Shown piece by piece: positions 26,501-33,346 of a DNA stretch of 64,000 bases (within the stretch, counting starts at the first letter, position 1; each line of letters opens with the position of its first letter). Both the position numbers and the translations under genes were made by a program. The stretch spans positions 3,749,501 to 3,813,500 of the forward strand of contig NZ_CP121695.1 in the NCBI RefSeq assembly GCF_029761915.1, written 5' to 3'. Under the pieces are notes generated by a model. That model saw nothing but the letters and a program-made list of their open reading frames with translations. It was not told the DNA's origin and did no database searches. Origin of the DNA: Bradyrhizobium sp. CB1650 (GTDB lineage Bacteria > Pseudomonadota > Alphaproteobacteria > Rhizobiales > Xanthobacteraceae).

Positions 26501-27299
26501 GCCGATCGGCCGGCGCGGCGACGAATTGATCCGCCGCCTCGCGGACCGCCTTGCCTCGATCGATCTGCTCGATCAGGCCGCCGAGCTCCTGCAATATCAG
26601 GTCGATCACCGCCTCGAAGGCGCGGCACGCGCGCAGGTCGCCGCGCGCCTCGCCATGGTCTATCTGGCCAATCGCAAGCCGGACATGGCGATCTCGGCGC
26701 TGCGCGCCAGCCGCATCAGCGATCTCTCCGGCGAGCTTCGGCAGCAGCGCCTGCTGCTGGAAGCGCGCGCGCAGAGCGACGTCGGCCGCCACGATCTCGC
26801 GCTCGACATCGTCTCCAACGTCACCGGGCGCGAGGTGATCCGGCTGCGCTCGGACATCTTCTGGGCCGCGCGGCGCTGGCGCGAATCCGCCGAGCAGATC
26901 GAGCTCTACTACGGTGACCGCTTTCGCGACTTCAAGCCGCTCAATGCGGTCGAGAAGAGCGACGTGATCCGCGCCGCGGTGGGCTATGCGCTCGCCGACG
27001 ACTCGATTGGCCTCGCGCGCTTCCGAGAGAAATACGCACCGTTGATGAGCGAGAGCGCCGACCGGGTCGCCTTCGACATCGCGAGCAAGCCGGCCGCGGC
27101 GTCCAGCGCCGAATTTGCCGAGATCGCCAAGCTCGCCGCCAGCGTCGATACGCTGGACGGCTTCCTGCGCGAGATGAAGCAGCGTTTCCCCGACGCCACC
27201 GCGCGCGCGCCGGCTGCGCCGCAGGCCAAGGACGAGACCGAGCACACCGGCTCGCTGCCGTCGATCCCGGCCGTGCGGCAGATCAAGATGACGCGGTAG
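23505..27299 (+). CDS. large secreted TPR protein embedded in the flagellar cluster
   Basis: The 1264-residue product has a basic N-terminus and signal peptide (LLAPALAACLLIGPNPAARA), then beta-rich domains (about 45-345, and again 455-640). They are separated by an Ala/Pro/Glu/Lys-rich linker (about 345-455, with KEPAKEPAKET). Helical tetratricopeptide repeats follow (about 690-1110), such as RLELAQFYMSRGMYHEAKAI and LQMLAQMYAEIGRYRDALAA. A periplasmic protein-binding scaffold is the best reading. I cannot name it; FimV-like polar organisers have a loosely comparable plan. The upstream perfect CtrA box and its place between motE and fliP suggest a flagellar or polar role. The ATG at 23514 is an alternative start. 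Confidence 0.8.
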   Translation: MPPMAQKAAAGFVSRARALARALPRHVLLAPALAACLLIGPNPAARAADSIRGEATFSAAGGFARLVIKLGEDVPSEVTTAGSILIIRFDRPVDVPVDRVPEGAPDYVNSARRDPDGGAIRLSLARRVTVNTMNAGERTFIDLLPDGWKGPPPPLPMDVVKELAERARVAERALRAQRAAAETKKRPPIRVRASVQPTFVRFVFEMPEGIGVSSVLNEQKLTLAFNANLNFDLADAVVAAPPNVASIKQKADIDQTTVDIALIGDADVHSFRDEKNYVVDVAFQPDKGRAAATPEAVIAQAKPAGAHGPRPAADKPAAEKLKETHREVSPPTSEAIAREARIEIKPEGKPEAAAAAAPAEAAKPASEAAATEAPHAAEAPKPAAPATEVAAPVVPPRPVEPAAVEASKETVKEAAKDPIKEAPKEPAKEPAKETDRAASSSEAPAAPQPAAAASVDVRRDSDGLRVTFPLQVATPAAAFRRGDTVWLVFDSSKPIDVEAIRAKGGAMIGEVGRLPLAKGQAVRIRLTRPLVYSLTSEELGKETNWLLTLADKIQATPLPLMISRNITDPALANIAIPFAAPGLLHKLTDPDAGDTLYVVTAQRPIRGFIKRQDLVDLSLLESAHGIAIRPNSDEVGVEVGSDKVILGKKGGLTLSPVDISAERAPTAVRPVFSPEGWRKGQSENFIVRQSDLVTAISAVEPAQRSLPRLELAQFYMSRGMYHEAKAITDVMLSDPLNKEESGALIMHAIASILIGRPAQGLKDLANPVIGNSHDSQLWKALAFARQGKWADAREKFKNVEFAIASLPLDVQRIVTMDAMRAALEVKDYAGASKRRSEIEVVGVPPETAPGFAVLRGRLAEALGHDKDALDDYKFAVGSNDRQAAAEAKQLEIALRQKRDEITKEDALRELEVLSMTWRGDAIEVKTLQMLAQMYAEIGRYRDALAAARTATKLQPNAEASRQAQDLASELFTQIFLGPKGDELPPIEALGMFYEFRELTPIGRRGDELIRRLADRLASIDLLDQAAELLQYQVDHRLEGAARAQVAARLAMVYLANRKPDMAISALRASRISDLSGELRQQRLLLEARAQSDVGRHDLALDIVSNVTGREVIRLRSDIFWAARRWRESAEQIELYYGDRFRDFKPLNAVEKSDVIRAAVGYALADDSIGLARFREKYAPLMSESADRVAFDIASKPAAASSAEFAEIAKLAASVDTLDGFLREMKQRFPDATARAPAAPQAKDETEHTGSLPSIPAVRQIKMTR

Positions 27300-27479
27300 G
27301 ATCTCTGCAACTTTCGGCCTCGCGACAGTCGGCCGCTCGATCGCCGGTGACAGTCTGGATCTTCGTCGCAAGAGCTCCCCGCAAGGACGGGGAGGGAGCC
27401 TGAGGCTGTCAGCGGGGGAGAGGATGCACGCAGTTGTGCTGGAAACGACGACCGGGAGGGGCGGCGCCCCGCCGGTGTC
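27300..27479. other. intergenic between converging genes
   Basis: The stretch contains the pair CTCCCCGCAAGGACGGGGAG near 27374-27393, a small hairpin that could end transcripts. No gene is seen. Confidence 0.35.
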
Positions 27480-28235
27480 TCACCCCCCGTAGCTCTGCAC
27501 CAGACTTCCCGCCACCAGCGACCAGCCGTCGACCAGCACGAAGAAGATCAGCTTGAACGGCAGCGAGATCGTTGCCGGCGGCAGCATCATCATGCCCATC
27601 GACATCAGCACGGAGGCGACGACGAGGTCGATGATCAGGAAGGGGAGGAACAGCAGGAAGCCGATCTCGAAGGCGCGCTTCAGTTCGGAGATCATGAAGG
27701 CGGGGACGAGAATGCGTAGCGCGAGCTCGTCGGGCGTGGCGGGCGCCGGCTCGCCGGAGAGGTCGAGGAAGAGCTTCAAATCCTTCTCGCGCACGTTCTT
27801 CTGCATGAAGCCGCGCAACGGGACGGAGGCGCGCTGGAGCGCGTCCTCGACGCCGATCTGATTGGCGACGAGCGGGCGGATGCCCTCGTCATAGGATTTT
27901 TGCAACACGGGTCCCATCACGAAGAAGGTGAGGAACATCGCGAGCGCGATGATCACCGAGTTGGGCGGCGCGGTCGCCGTGCCCATTGCGGTGCGCAGCA
28001 ATGACAGCACGACCACGATGCGCGTGAACGAGGTCATCATGATCAGGATCGACGGCGCGATCGAGAGCACCGTGAGCAGCGCGATGAGCTGGATCGCGCG
28101 TTCGGTGACGCCGCCGCCACCCTGACCGCCGAGATTGATGCTGATGTCCTGCGCATGCGCGAGGGTCGCGAGCGACGCCGCGGCAATCAGGACAGAAAGG
28201 AAAAGAACTCTACGCGGGAGGGGCGGCAGCCTCAC
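27480..28235 (-). CDS. fliP: flagellar export gate protein FliP
   Basis: The 251-residue membrane protein is part of the type III export gate (FliP5-FliQ4-FliR1). It has an N-terminal signal peptide (SVLIAAASLATLAHAQ), and the conserved LSIAPSILIMMTSFTRIVVV LSLLRTAMGT, FLTFFVMGPV and FEIGFLLFLPFLIIDLVVAS VLMSMGMMMLPP. The start is a GTG at 28235 overlapping the fliO stop by four bases. The two form a short minus-strand operon. Confidence 0.96.
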   Translation of the reverse strand: MRLPPLPRRVLFLSVLIAAASLATLAHAQDISINLGGQGGGGVTERAIQLIALLTVLSIAPSILIMMTSFTRIVVVLSLLRTAMGTATAPPNSVIIALAMFLTFFVMGPVLQKSYDEGIRPLVANQIGVEDALQRASVPLRGFMQKNVREKDLKLFLDLSGEPAPATPDELALRILVPAFMISELKRAFEIGFLLFLPFLIIDLVVASVLMSMGMMMLPPATISLPFKLIFFVLVDGWSLVAGSLVQSYGG

Positions 28236-29194
28236 GAAGGCGGCTTCGGACGACCGAGCAGCGAGGCCATCTCGTCTTCGAGGTTTTCAAAGCTCGTCTT
28301 CTCCGCGGCCGGCTTGGCGGGCGGGGCCGGGGGCGTCGGCGGCTCGTTGCGCGAGGCGCGCTGAGGAGGCGGCGCCGGCGGCTCGGGAGCCACGGGAGGC
28401 GCGACGGTCTCGCCGGCGGGGCGGCGCAGGGCGGCTTCGAGCCGCTGGGCCATCTCGGCGAGATTCTGCTCGGCGCTCGACGGCACGGGAGCCGGTGGCG
28501 GCACGGACGGCGCCTGCGGGATTGGGGGCGGCGGTACGGCCGCGCGTTCGGCGCGCACCGGCGGCACCTTCGCCGGCTCGCTCTGGCGGGGCGGGCGCGG
28601 CATCAACGGCTCGCTGCGCGCAACACGCGGGGGAACTGGTTCGGGACGCGGCTCGCGCTCGGGACGCGGCGCGATCGGCTCGGGCGCAAAGCCGGCGAGC
28701 GGATCGTTGCGGCGCTCGGCCAGCGCGGGAGCGGGTCGGCGCACCTCGTCGGCGAAGGAGGGGCGTACGGGGCGCGGCGGCGGCTCCGGCATCTGCGGCT
28801 CGGGATGATCGAGCAGCTCGGGCCGCGGCGTTTCGTCGGCCCAGCCGCCGGTGTCGGGCATCATCGGGGCAAGCCGCGGCGGTTCGGCGGCGGTGGAGCG
28901 CTGGGGAAGCTGGTCGCGGCTTGGGGCCGCGCGCACGATGTTCGGCTCCACGACGATGTCGGTGGGACCGCCGATCATCAGGAGATGCTCGACGTTGTCG
29001 CGCCGGACCAGCACGAGGCGGCGGCGGCCGTCGACCGCGGCCGCATCGATCACGGCAAGCCGGGGCATCCTGCCGCGCTGGGTGTTGGCGCCGAGCCGGC
29101 TGGAGGCGAATCGCCGAACCAGCCACGCGGCGACGCCGATCAACGCCAGAACGACGATGAACGCGACGATGAAGGTTATCGGGCTACCTTGCAT
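28232..29194 (-). CDS. fliO: flagellar biosynthesis protein FliO
   Basis: The 320-residue product has one N-terminal membrane helix (ITFIVAFIVVLALIGVAAWL VRRF), the FliO core (MPRLAVIDAAAVDGRRRLVL VRRDNVEHLLMIGG) and a long Pro/Arg/Glu-rich tail typical of rhizobial FliO. FliO helps FliP fold during export-gate assembly. The ATG at 29194 has GGGGAC five bases upstream and is preferred to the TTG at 29209. It is divergent from flgB. Confidence 0.9.
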   Translation of the reverse strand: MQGSPITFIVAFIVVLALIGVAAWLVRRFASSRLGANTQRGRMPRLAVIDAAAVDGRRRLVLVRRDNVEHLLMIGGPTDIVVEPNIVRAAPSRDQLPQRSTAAEPPRLAPMMPDTGGWADETPRPELLDHPEPQMPEPPPRPVRPSFADEVRRPAPALAERRNDPLAGFAPEPIAPRPEREPRPEPVPPRVARSEPLMPRPPRQSEPAKVPPVRAERAAVPPPPIPQAPSVPPPAPVPSSAEQNLAEMAQRLEAALRRPAGETVAPPVAPEPPAPPPQRASRNEPPTPPAPPAKPAAEKTSFENLEDEMASLLGRPKPPS

Positions 29195-29467
29195 ACTTGT
29201 CCCCGGCAAATGGCGCTTTTCGCGTGCTACCCATGGTCAGATGCGCCGACCACGGGCGTGCGATGCCCCAAAACTGCGATCTCTTAACATCCCACGGCAA
29301 GCTTTGCCGTCCCCAACTCTTTAATAACCCATGAATCGTCCGATCCAAAACGACTTCTTGGCCTGCGCGCAGGCCGCCAAGCGGTTGGGTTAATACGGCT
29401 TTTGGGAGGCGTAGAATTGCGGGAACACAATGCATGGCCCTCCCGGAACATATGGTCAGCGTCGCTT

Positions 29468-29482
29468 TAACCACCCGTTAAC
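29468..29482 (+). promoter_or_regulatory. CtrA-binding box upstream of flgB
   Basis: TTAA at 29468-29471 and TTAA at 29479-29482 with a 7-base spacer are an exact CtrA consensus. It lies 65 bases before the flgB start in the fliO/flgB divergent region (29195-29546), which holds no gene. Confidence 0.6.
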
Positions 29483-29546
29483 CATACACGCGGCAAATTC
29501 TGCCTAGCTTCGGACACGGATCCGGATGGCGGAAGGAGCCGCAACG

Positions 29547-29951
29547 ATGTCCATCAACGACCTCCCGGTGCTCTCAGCGCTTCGTACCAAGATGCAATGG
29601 CACCAGGAACGCCAGCGCGTCCTGTCAGAGAACGTCTCCAACTCCGACACGCCCAGGTTCCGGCCACGCGACCTGGTCGAGCCGAAGTTCGACAAGACCG
29701 GGGCCGTCGCCGGCTCGATGGGCCCCCTGGCGCTCACCCGCACCAGTGCCTCCCACATGACGCCTTCCGGCGCGGCATCAGGCTTTGACCAGAACAAGAA
29801 TGCGGGTTTCGAAACCCGCCCCGCGGGCAACGCCGTCAATCTCGAGGAAGAGATGATGAAGGCGGCCAGCAACCAGATGGATTATGCGGCGGCGACCTCG
29901 CTCTATTCCAAGAGCCTGCATCTGCTCAAGACCGCGATCGGCAAGGGCTAG
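29547..29951 (+). CDS. flgB: flagellar proximal rod protein FlgB
   Basis: The 134-residue rod protein begins MSINDLPVLSALRTKMQWHQ and carries the rod signature ERQRVLSENVSNSDTPRFRP near its start and a C-terminal helix EEEMMKAASNQMDYAAATSL. The ATG at 29547 has GGAG eight bases ahead; an upstream ATG at 29526 would add seven residues before the conserved start. First gene of the long plus-strand operon ending with flhB and perhaps cckA. Confidence 0.94.
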   Translation: MSINDLPVLSALRTKMQWHQERQRVLSENVSNSDTPRFRPRDLVEPKFDKTGAVAGSMGPLALTRTSASHMTPSGAASGFDQNKNAGFETRPAGNAVNLEEEMMKAASNQMDYAAATSLYSKSLHLLKTAIGKG

Positions 29952-29969
29952 AGCTGAGGGAGGTGCATC

Positions 29970-30395
29970 ATGGCGAACGACAGCAGTGACTTTGCCCGCT
30001 CGATGGCGATCGCGACCTCCGGCCTGCGCGCGCAGGCCGGACGCATGCGCGTGATCTCGGAAAACATCGCCAACGCGGATTCGACCTCGCAGAGCGCCGG
30101 CGGCGATCCCTACCGCCGCAAGGTGCCGACCTTCTCCTCCGCGCTCGACCGCACGCTCGACGCGCAGGTCGTCACGCTCGGCAAGATCCGTCCGGACCAG
30201 TCCAGCTTCCGCGTCAAGTACGAGCCGAACAATCCGGCGGCGGACGCGAGTGGCAACGTCAAATATCCGAACGTGAACTCGGTGGTCGAAATGACCGACA
30301 TGCGCGACGCGCAGCGGTCCTACGAGGCCAATCTCAACATCATCAGTGCGACGCGCCGGATGATCCAGCGCACGCTCGACATCCTCAAGAGCTGA
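29970..30395 (+). CDS. flgC: flagellar proximal rod protein FlgC
   Basis: The 141-residue rod protein matches FlgC: MAIATSGLRAQAGRMRVISE NIANADSTS at the N-terminus, YEPNNPAADASGNVKYPNVN in the middle and RSYEANLNIISATRRMIQRT at the end. It is exported without a signal peptide. GGGAGG precedes its ATG and it follows flgB by 18 bases. Confidence 0.95.
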   Translation: MANDSSDFARSMAIATSGLRAQAGRMRVISENIANADSTSQSAGGDPYRRKVPTFSSALDRTLDAQVVTLGKIRPDQSSFRVKYEPNNPAADASGNVKYPNVNSVVEMTDMRDAQRSYEANLNIISATRRMIQRTLDILKS

Positions 30396-30411
30396 ACGGG
30401 ACATCTGAGCC

Positions 30412-30720
30412 ATGGCTTCACCGACAATCGCCGCCAATGCCTATGCGAACCTTGCCCGCGTGCTGGAAAACAGCGGCGCCGGCAAGGGCAGCGAAGCGAG
30501 CGGGCAATCCTTTGCCTCGCTCCTGAAGGACGCCGTCGGCAGCGTCATGGAATCGGGCCGCAAGTCCGACGCGCAGACGGTGGCGATGGCCGCCGGCAAG
30601 GCCAACGTGATGGACGTCGTCACCGCGGTCGCGGACACCGACGTCGCGGTGTCCACGCTGGTTTCGGTCCGCGACCGCGTGATCGCGGCGTATGAAGACA
30701 TCATGAAGATGCCGATCTGA
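30412..30720 (+). CDS. fliE: flagellar hook-basal body protein FliE
   Basis: The 102-residue rod-MS-ring adapter ends with the FliE signature NVMDVVTAVADTDVAVSTLV SVRDRVIAAYEDIMKMPI. The first 50 residues are variable, as usual. It starts 16 bases after flgC. A long palindromic repeat follows it before fliQ. Confidence 0.94.
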   Translation: MASPTIAANAYANLARVLENSGAGKGSEASGQSFASLLKDAVGSVMESGRKSDAQTVAMAAGKANVMDVVTAVADTDVAVSTLVSVRDRVIAAYEDIMKMPI

Positions 30721-30739
30721 TTTCGGCACTCGCCCCAGT

Positions 30740-30819
30740 CGTCATTGCGAGCGCAGCGAAGCAATCCAGAATCTTTCCGCGGTCGCAGTCTGGATTGCTT
30801 CGCTGCGCTCGCAATGACG
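30740..30819. repeat. long intergenic palindrome, class A, copy 1
   Basis: Left arm 30740-30770 (CGTCATTGCGAGCGCAGCGA...) and right arm 30789-30819 are perfect 31-base inverted copies around an 18-base centre containing TTTCCGCGG. Related copies lie at 35981-36055, 38077-38171 and 40096-40182. In RNA it would form a strong hairpin inside the fliE-fliQ message. Confidence 0.8.
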
Positions 30820-30885
30820 GGGACAGTCTTCGCATCGCTCGGAGCGGCGATGGGGAGGCGAGAAAATGAATGAAGGAAGCTTGCA

Positions 30886-31149
30886 ATGACCGGACCTGAG
30901 ACCCTCGACGTCGCGCGCGACGCCATCTGGACCATCGTGATCGTGTCTTCGCCGCTGATGGTGGTAGGCCTCGTGGTCGGCGTGATCGTGTCGCTGTTCC
31001 AGGCGCTGACGCAGATACAGGAGCAGACGCTGATCTACGTGCCGAAGATCCTGGCGATCTTCGCCACATTGCTATTGGCGCTGCCCTTCATGGCCGACTC
31101 GCTCCACGCCCACATGCTGCGGATCTCGTCGCGAATCATCGGCGGCTGA
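30886..31149 (+). CDS. fliQ: flagellar export gate protein FliQ
   Basis: The 87-residue, two-helix membrane protein belongs to the export gate: TIVIVSSPLMVVGLVVGVIV SLFQALTQIQEQTL is the FliQ signature, followed by a second helix (AIFATLLLALPFMADSLHAH). AAGGAAG precedes the ATG at 30886. It is separated from fliE by a palindromic repeat and from fliR by an unusual inverted-repeat insert. Confidence 0.95.
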   Translation: MTGPETLDVARDAIWTIVIVSSPLMVVGLVVGVIVSLFQALTQIQEQTLIYVPKILAIFATLLLALPFMADSLHAHMLRISSRIIGG

Positions 31150-31174
31150 GGCAAAGTGCGTCGCGCGGTGGATT

Positions 31175-31325
31175 TGACATTCGCCTCATGGCTCCCGCGA
31201 GTCGCGATGGCGAATGTCAGATCCAATAACCGCGCAACTATCGATTTTTGCGAATGCCCCTTTGGCTCCAACATTCGCAAAGGTGCCTGCCGCGACGGCA
31301 TGCGAATGTTGGAGCCGGGGCATTC
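31175..31325. repeat. nested inverted repeats between fliQ and fliR
   Basis: Two inverted pairs occupy the 180-base gap. Pair 1: GACATTCGCC at 31176-31185 with GGCGAATGTC at 31209-31218. Pair 2: arms 31252-31279 and 31301-31325, both built of GAATGCCCC and GGCTCCAACATTCGCA, differing only by three extra T in the left arm. The words CATTCGC/GCGAATG recur five times. The block runs to within five bases of the fliR ATG. Confidence 0.7.
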
Positions 31326-31329
31326 GACC

Positions 31330-32100
31330 ATGCGCATCGACGTCTCGCTGCTGCCGGCGCTCGCCGCGGCCTTCATGCTCGCCTTCGCCCGGGTCGGTGC
31401 GATGGTGATGCTGCTGCCGGGCCTCGGCGAGACCAATATTCCGACGCGGGTGAAGCTGTCGATTGCGCTGATGCTCACCCTGATCATCCTGCCCTTGCAT
31501 CGCAACGCCTACCACGTCGACATGGGCTCGATCGCGCCGCTCCTGGTCCTGATGCTGCATGAGATCGCGATCGGCATCGTGCTCGGCGCGACAGCGCGGG
31601 TGACGCTCGCGGCGCTGCAAGTCGCAGGTTCTGTGATTGCACAGCAGATGGGTCTCGGCTTCGTCACCTCGGTCGATCCGACCCAGGGGCAGCAGGGCGT
31701 CCTGGTCGGCAATTTCCTGACCATGCTCGGCGTGACGCTGCTGTTCGCCACCGACAGCCATCACCTCGTGATCGCGGCGCTGAACGACAGTTACGCGATC
31801 TTCTCGCCGGGCGAGACGGTGTCGAGCGGCGACGTCGCGTCGCTGGCGACGCGCGCCTTCGCCGCCGCGTTTCGCCTCGGCTTGCAGCTCTCCGGACCGT
31901 TCCTGGTGTTCGGACTCGTGTTCAATATCGGGCTCGGCGTGCTGGCACGGCTGATGCCGCAGATGCAGGTCTATTTCGTCGGCATGCCGCTGTCGATCTT
32001 CGCGGGCTTCCTGGTGCTCGGCGTGGTGATCGCGGCGATGATGGGCACGTTCCTCGACTACTTCATCGGTGTGATGCACCAGATGATGCCGCTCAAGTGA
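31330..32100 (+). CDS. fliR: flagellar export gate protein FliR
   Basis: The 256-residue membrane protein begins MRIDVSLLPALAAAFMLAFA with RVGAMVMLLPGLGETNIPTR next, the FliR signature, followed by GLGFVTSVDPTQGQQGVLVG NFL and several helices. In-frame codons continue upstream through the inverted repeat to 31156, but family starts agree with the ATG at 31330; its ribosome site (GGAG/GGGG) is then supplied by the right arm of the repeat. Confidence 0.94.
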   Translation: MRIDVSLLPALAAAFMLAFARVGAMVMLLPGLGETNIPTRVKLSIALMLTLIILPLHRNAYHVDMGSIAPLLVLMLHEIAIGIVLGATARVTLAALQVAGSVIAQQMGLGFVTSVDPTQGQQGVLVGNFLTMLGVTLLFATDSHHLVIAALNDSYAIFSPGETVSSGDVASLATRAFAAAFRLGLQLSGPFLVFGLVFNIGLGVLARLMPQMQVYFVGMPLSIFAGFLVLGVVIAAMMGTFLDYFIGVMHQMMPLK

Positions 32101-32113
32101 GAGGGGTCGATCC

Positions 32114-33193
32114 ATGGCCGAAGACAACGATCCCGAAAGTCAAACAGAAGACCCGACGCAAAAGCGTCTCGACGAGGCACTAGAGCGCGGGGACGTTGCA
32201 AAAAGTCAGGAAATCAACACCTGGTTCGTGATCGCGGGCGGCACGCTCGTGGTCTCGACCTTCTCGGGCTCGATCGGCGGCGGCCTGGTGACGCCGATGC
32301 GCAACCTGCTCGCCAATTCCTGGATGATCAAGACCGACGGGGGGAACCTGCTCGCGCTGATGCAGCAGCTCGAATTCGCGGTGCTCGCGGCGATCGGCGT
32401 ACCCTTGCTGATGCTGGCGCTGGCGGCGATTGCCGGTAACATGCTTCAACATCGCCTGGTCTGGTCCGCCGAATCCCTGAAACCCAAGTTCAGCAAGCTC
32501 TCGCCCGCCGCCGGCTTCAAGCGCATCTTCGGCAAGCAGGCGGCCGCGAACTTTTTGAAGGGCATCGGCAAGCTGATCGCGCTCGGCGCGGTCATGACCA
32601 TGATCCTGTGGCCGGAGCGGCACCGCATGGAGGCGATGGTCAAGCTCGATCCGTCCGCCATGCTCGGCGCCACCACCAGCATGACCGTCCACCTTCTGGG
32701 AGCGGTGGTCGCGGCGCTCGCGATCGTTGCGATCGCGGATTACTTCTTCCAGTATCGAAGCTGGTTCCAGCGGCAAAAGATGTCGCTCCAGGAGATCAAG
32801 GAGGAGTTCAAGCAGTCCGAGGGCGACCCGCACATCAAGGGCAAGATCAGGCAGCTACGGCAGCAGCGGGCCAAGAAGCGCATGATGGCGGCGGTTCCCA
32901 AGGCCTCAGTGATCATCACCAACCCGACCCACTATTCGGTGGCGCTGTCCTATGAGCGCGGCATGTCGGCGCCGATCTGCGTCGCCAAGGGCGTCGACAA
33001 TCTCGCCTTCAAGATCCGGGAGATCGCGCGCGAACACGACATCCCGATCGTCGAGAACGTCCCGCTGGCGCGCTCGCTCTACGCCACCGTCGAGGTCGAC
33101 CAGGAAATCCCGGTCGAGCAATATCATGCGGTTGCCGAAGTCATCGGCTACGTCATGCGGCTGAAGCGCGGATTTGGCGCCGGTCGGGGATAA
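32114..33193 (+). CDS. flhB: flagellar export specificity switch FlhB
   Basis: The 359-residue protein has the FlhB start (DPESQTEDPTQKRLDEALER GDVAKSQEI), four membrane helices to about residue 215, and the self-cleaving motif NPTH (IITNPTHYSVALSYE) near residue 272, which switches export from hook to filament substrates. It follows fliR by 13 bases and ends the export-gate run. Confidence 0.96.
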   Translation: MAEDNDPESQTEDPTQKRLDEALERGDVAKSQEINTWFVIAGGTLVVSTFSGSIGGGLVTPMRNLLANSWMIKTDGGNLLALMQQLEFAVLAAIGVPLLMLALAAIAGNMLQHRLVWSAESLKPKFSKLSPAAGFKRIFGKQAAANFLKGIGKLIALGAVMTMILWPERHRMEAMVKLDPSAMLGATTSMTVHLLGAVVAALAIVAIADYFFQYRSWFQRQKMSLQEIKEEFKQSEGDPHIKGKIRQLRQQRAKKRMMAAVPKASVIITNPTHYSVALSYERGMSAPICVAKGVDNLAFKIREIAREHDIPIVENVPLARSLYATVEVDQEIPVEQYHAVAEVIGYVMRLKRGFGAGRG

Positions 33194-33346
33194 AACCCCC
33201 GAAAAGCACCGGAAATAGCTGTAATCTGGGAATCAGAGTACCTTTCGCCGTTGGCGCACTTGCGCCCGCGGGTCCGATTCAGGCAGGAGGACCCCGCGTG
33301 CCCCGTGGCGCGTTCGTAATCTGCCGACAGGCTGCGCCCGCTTGAA

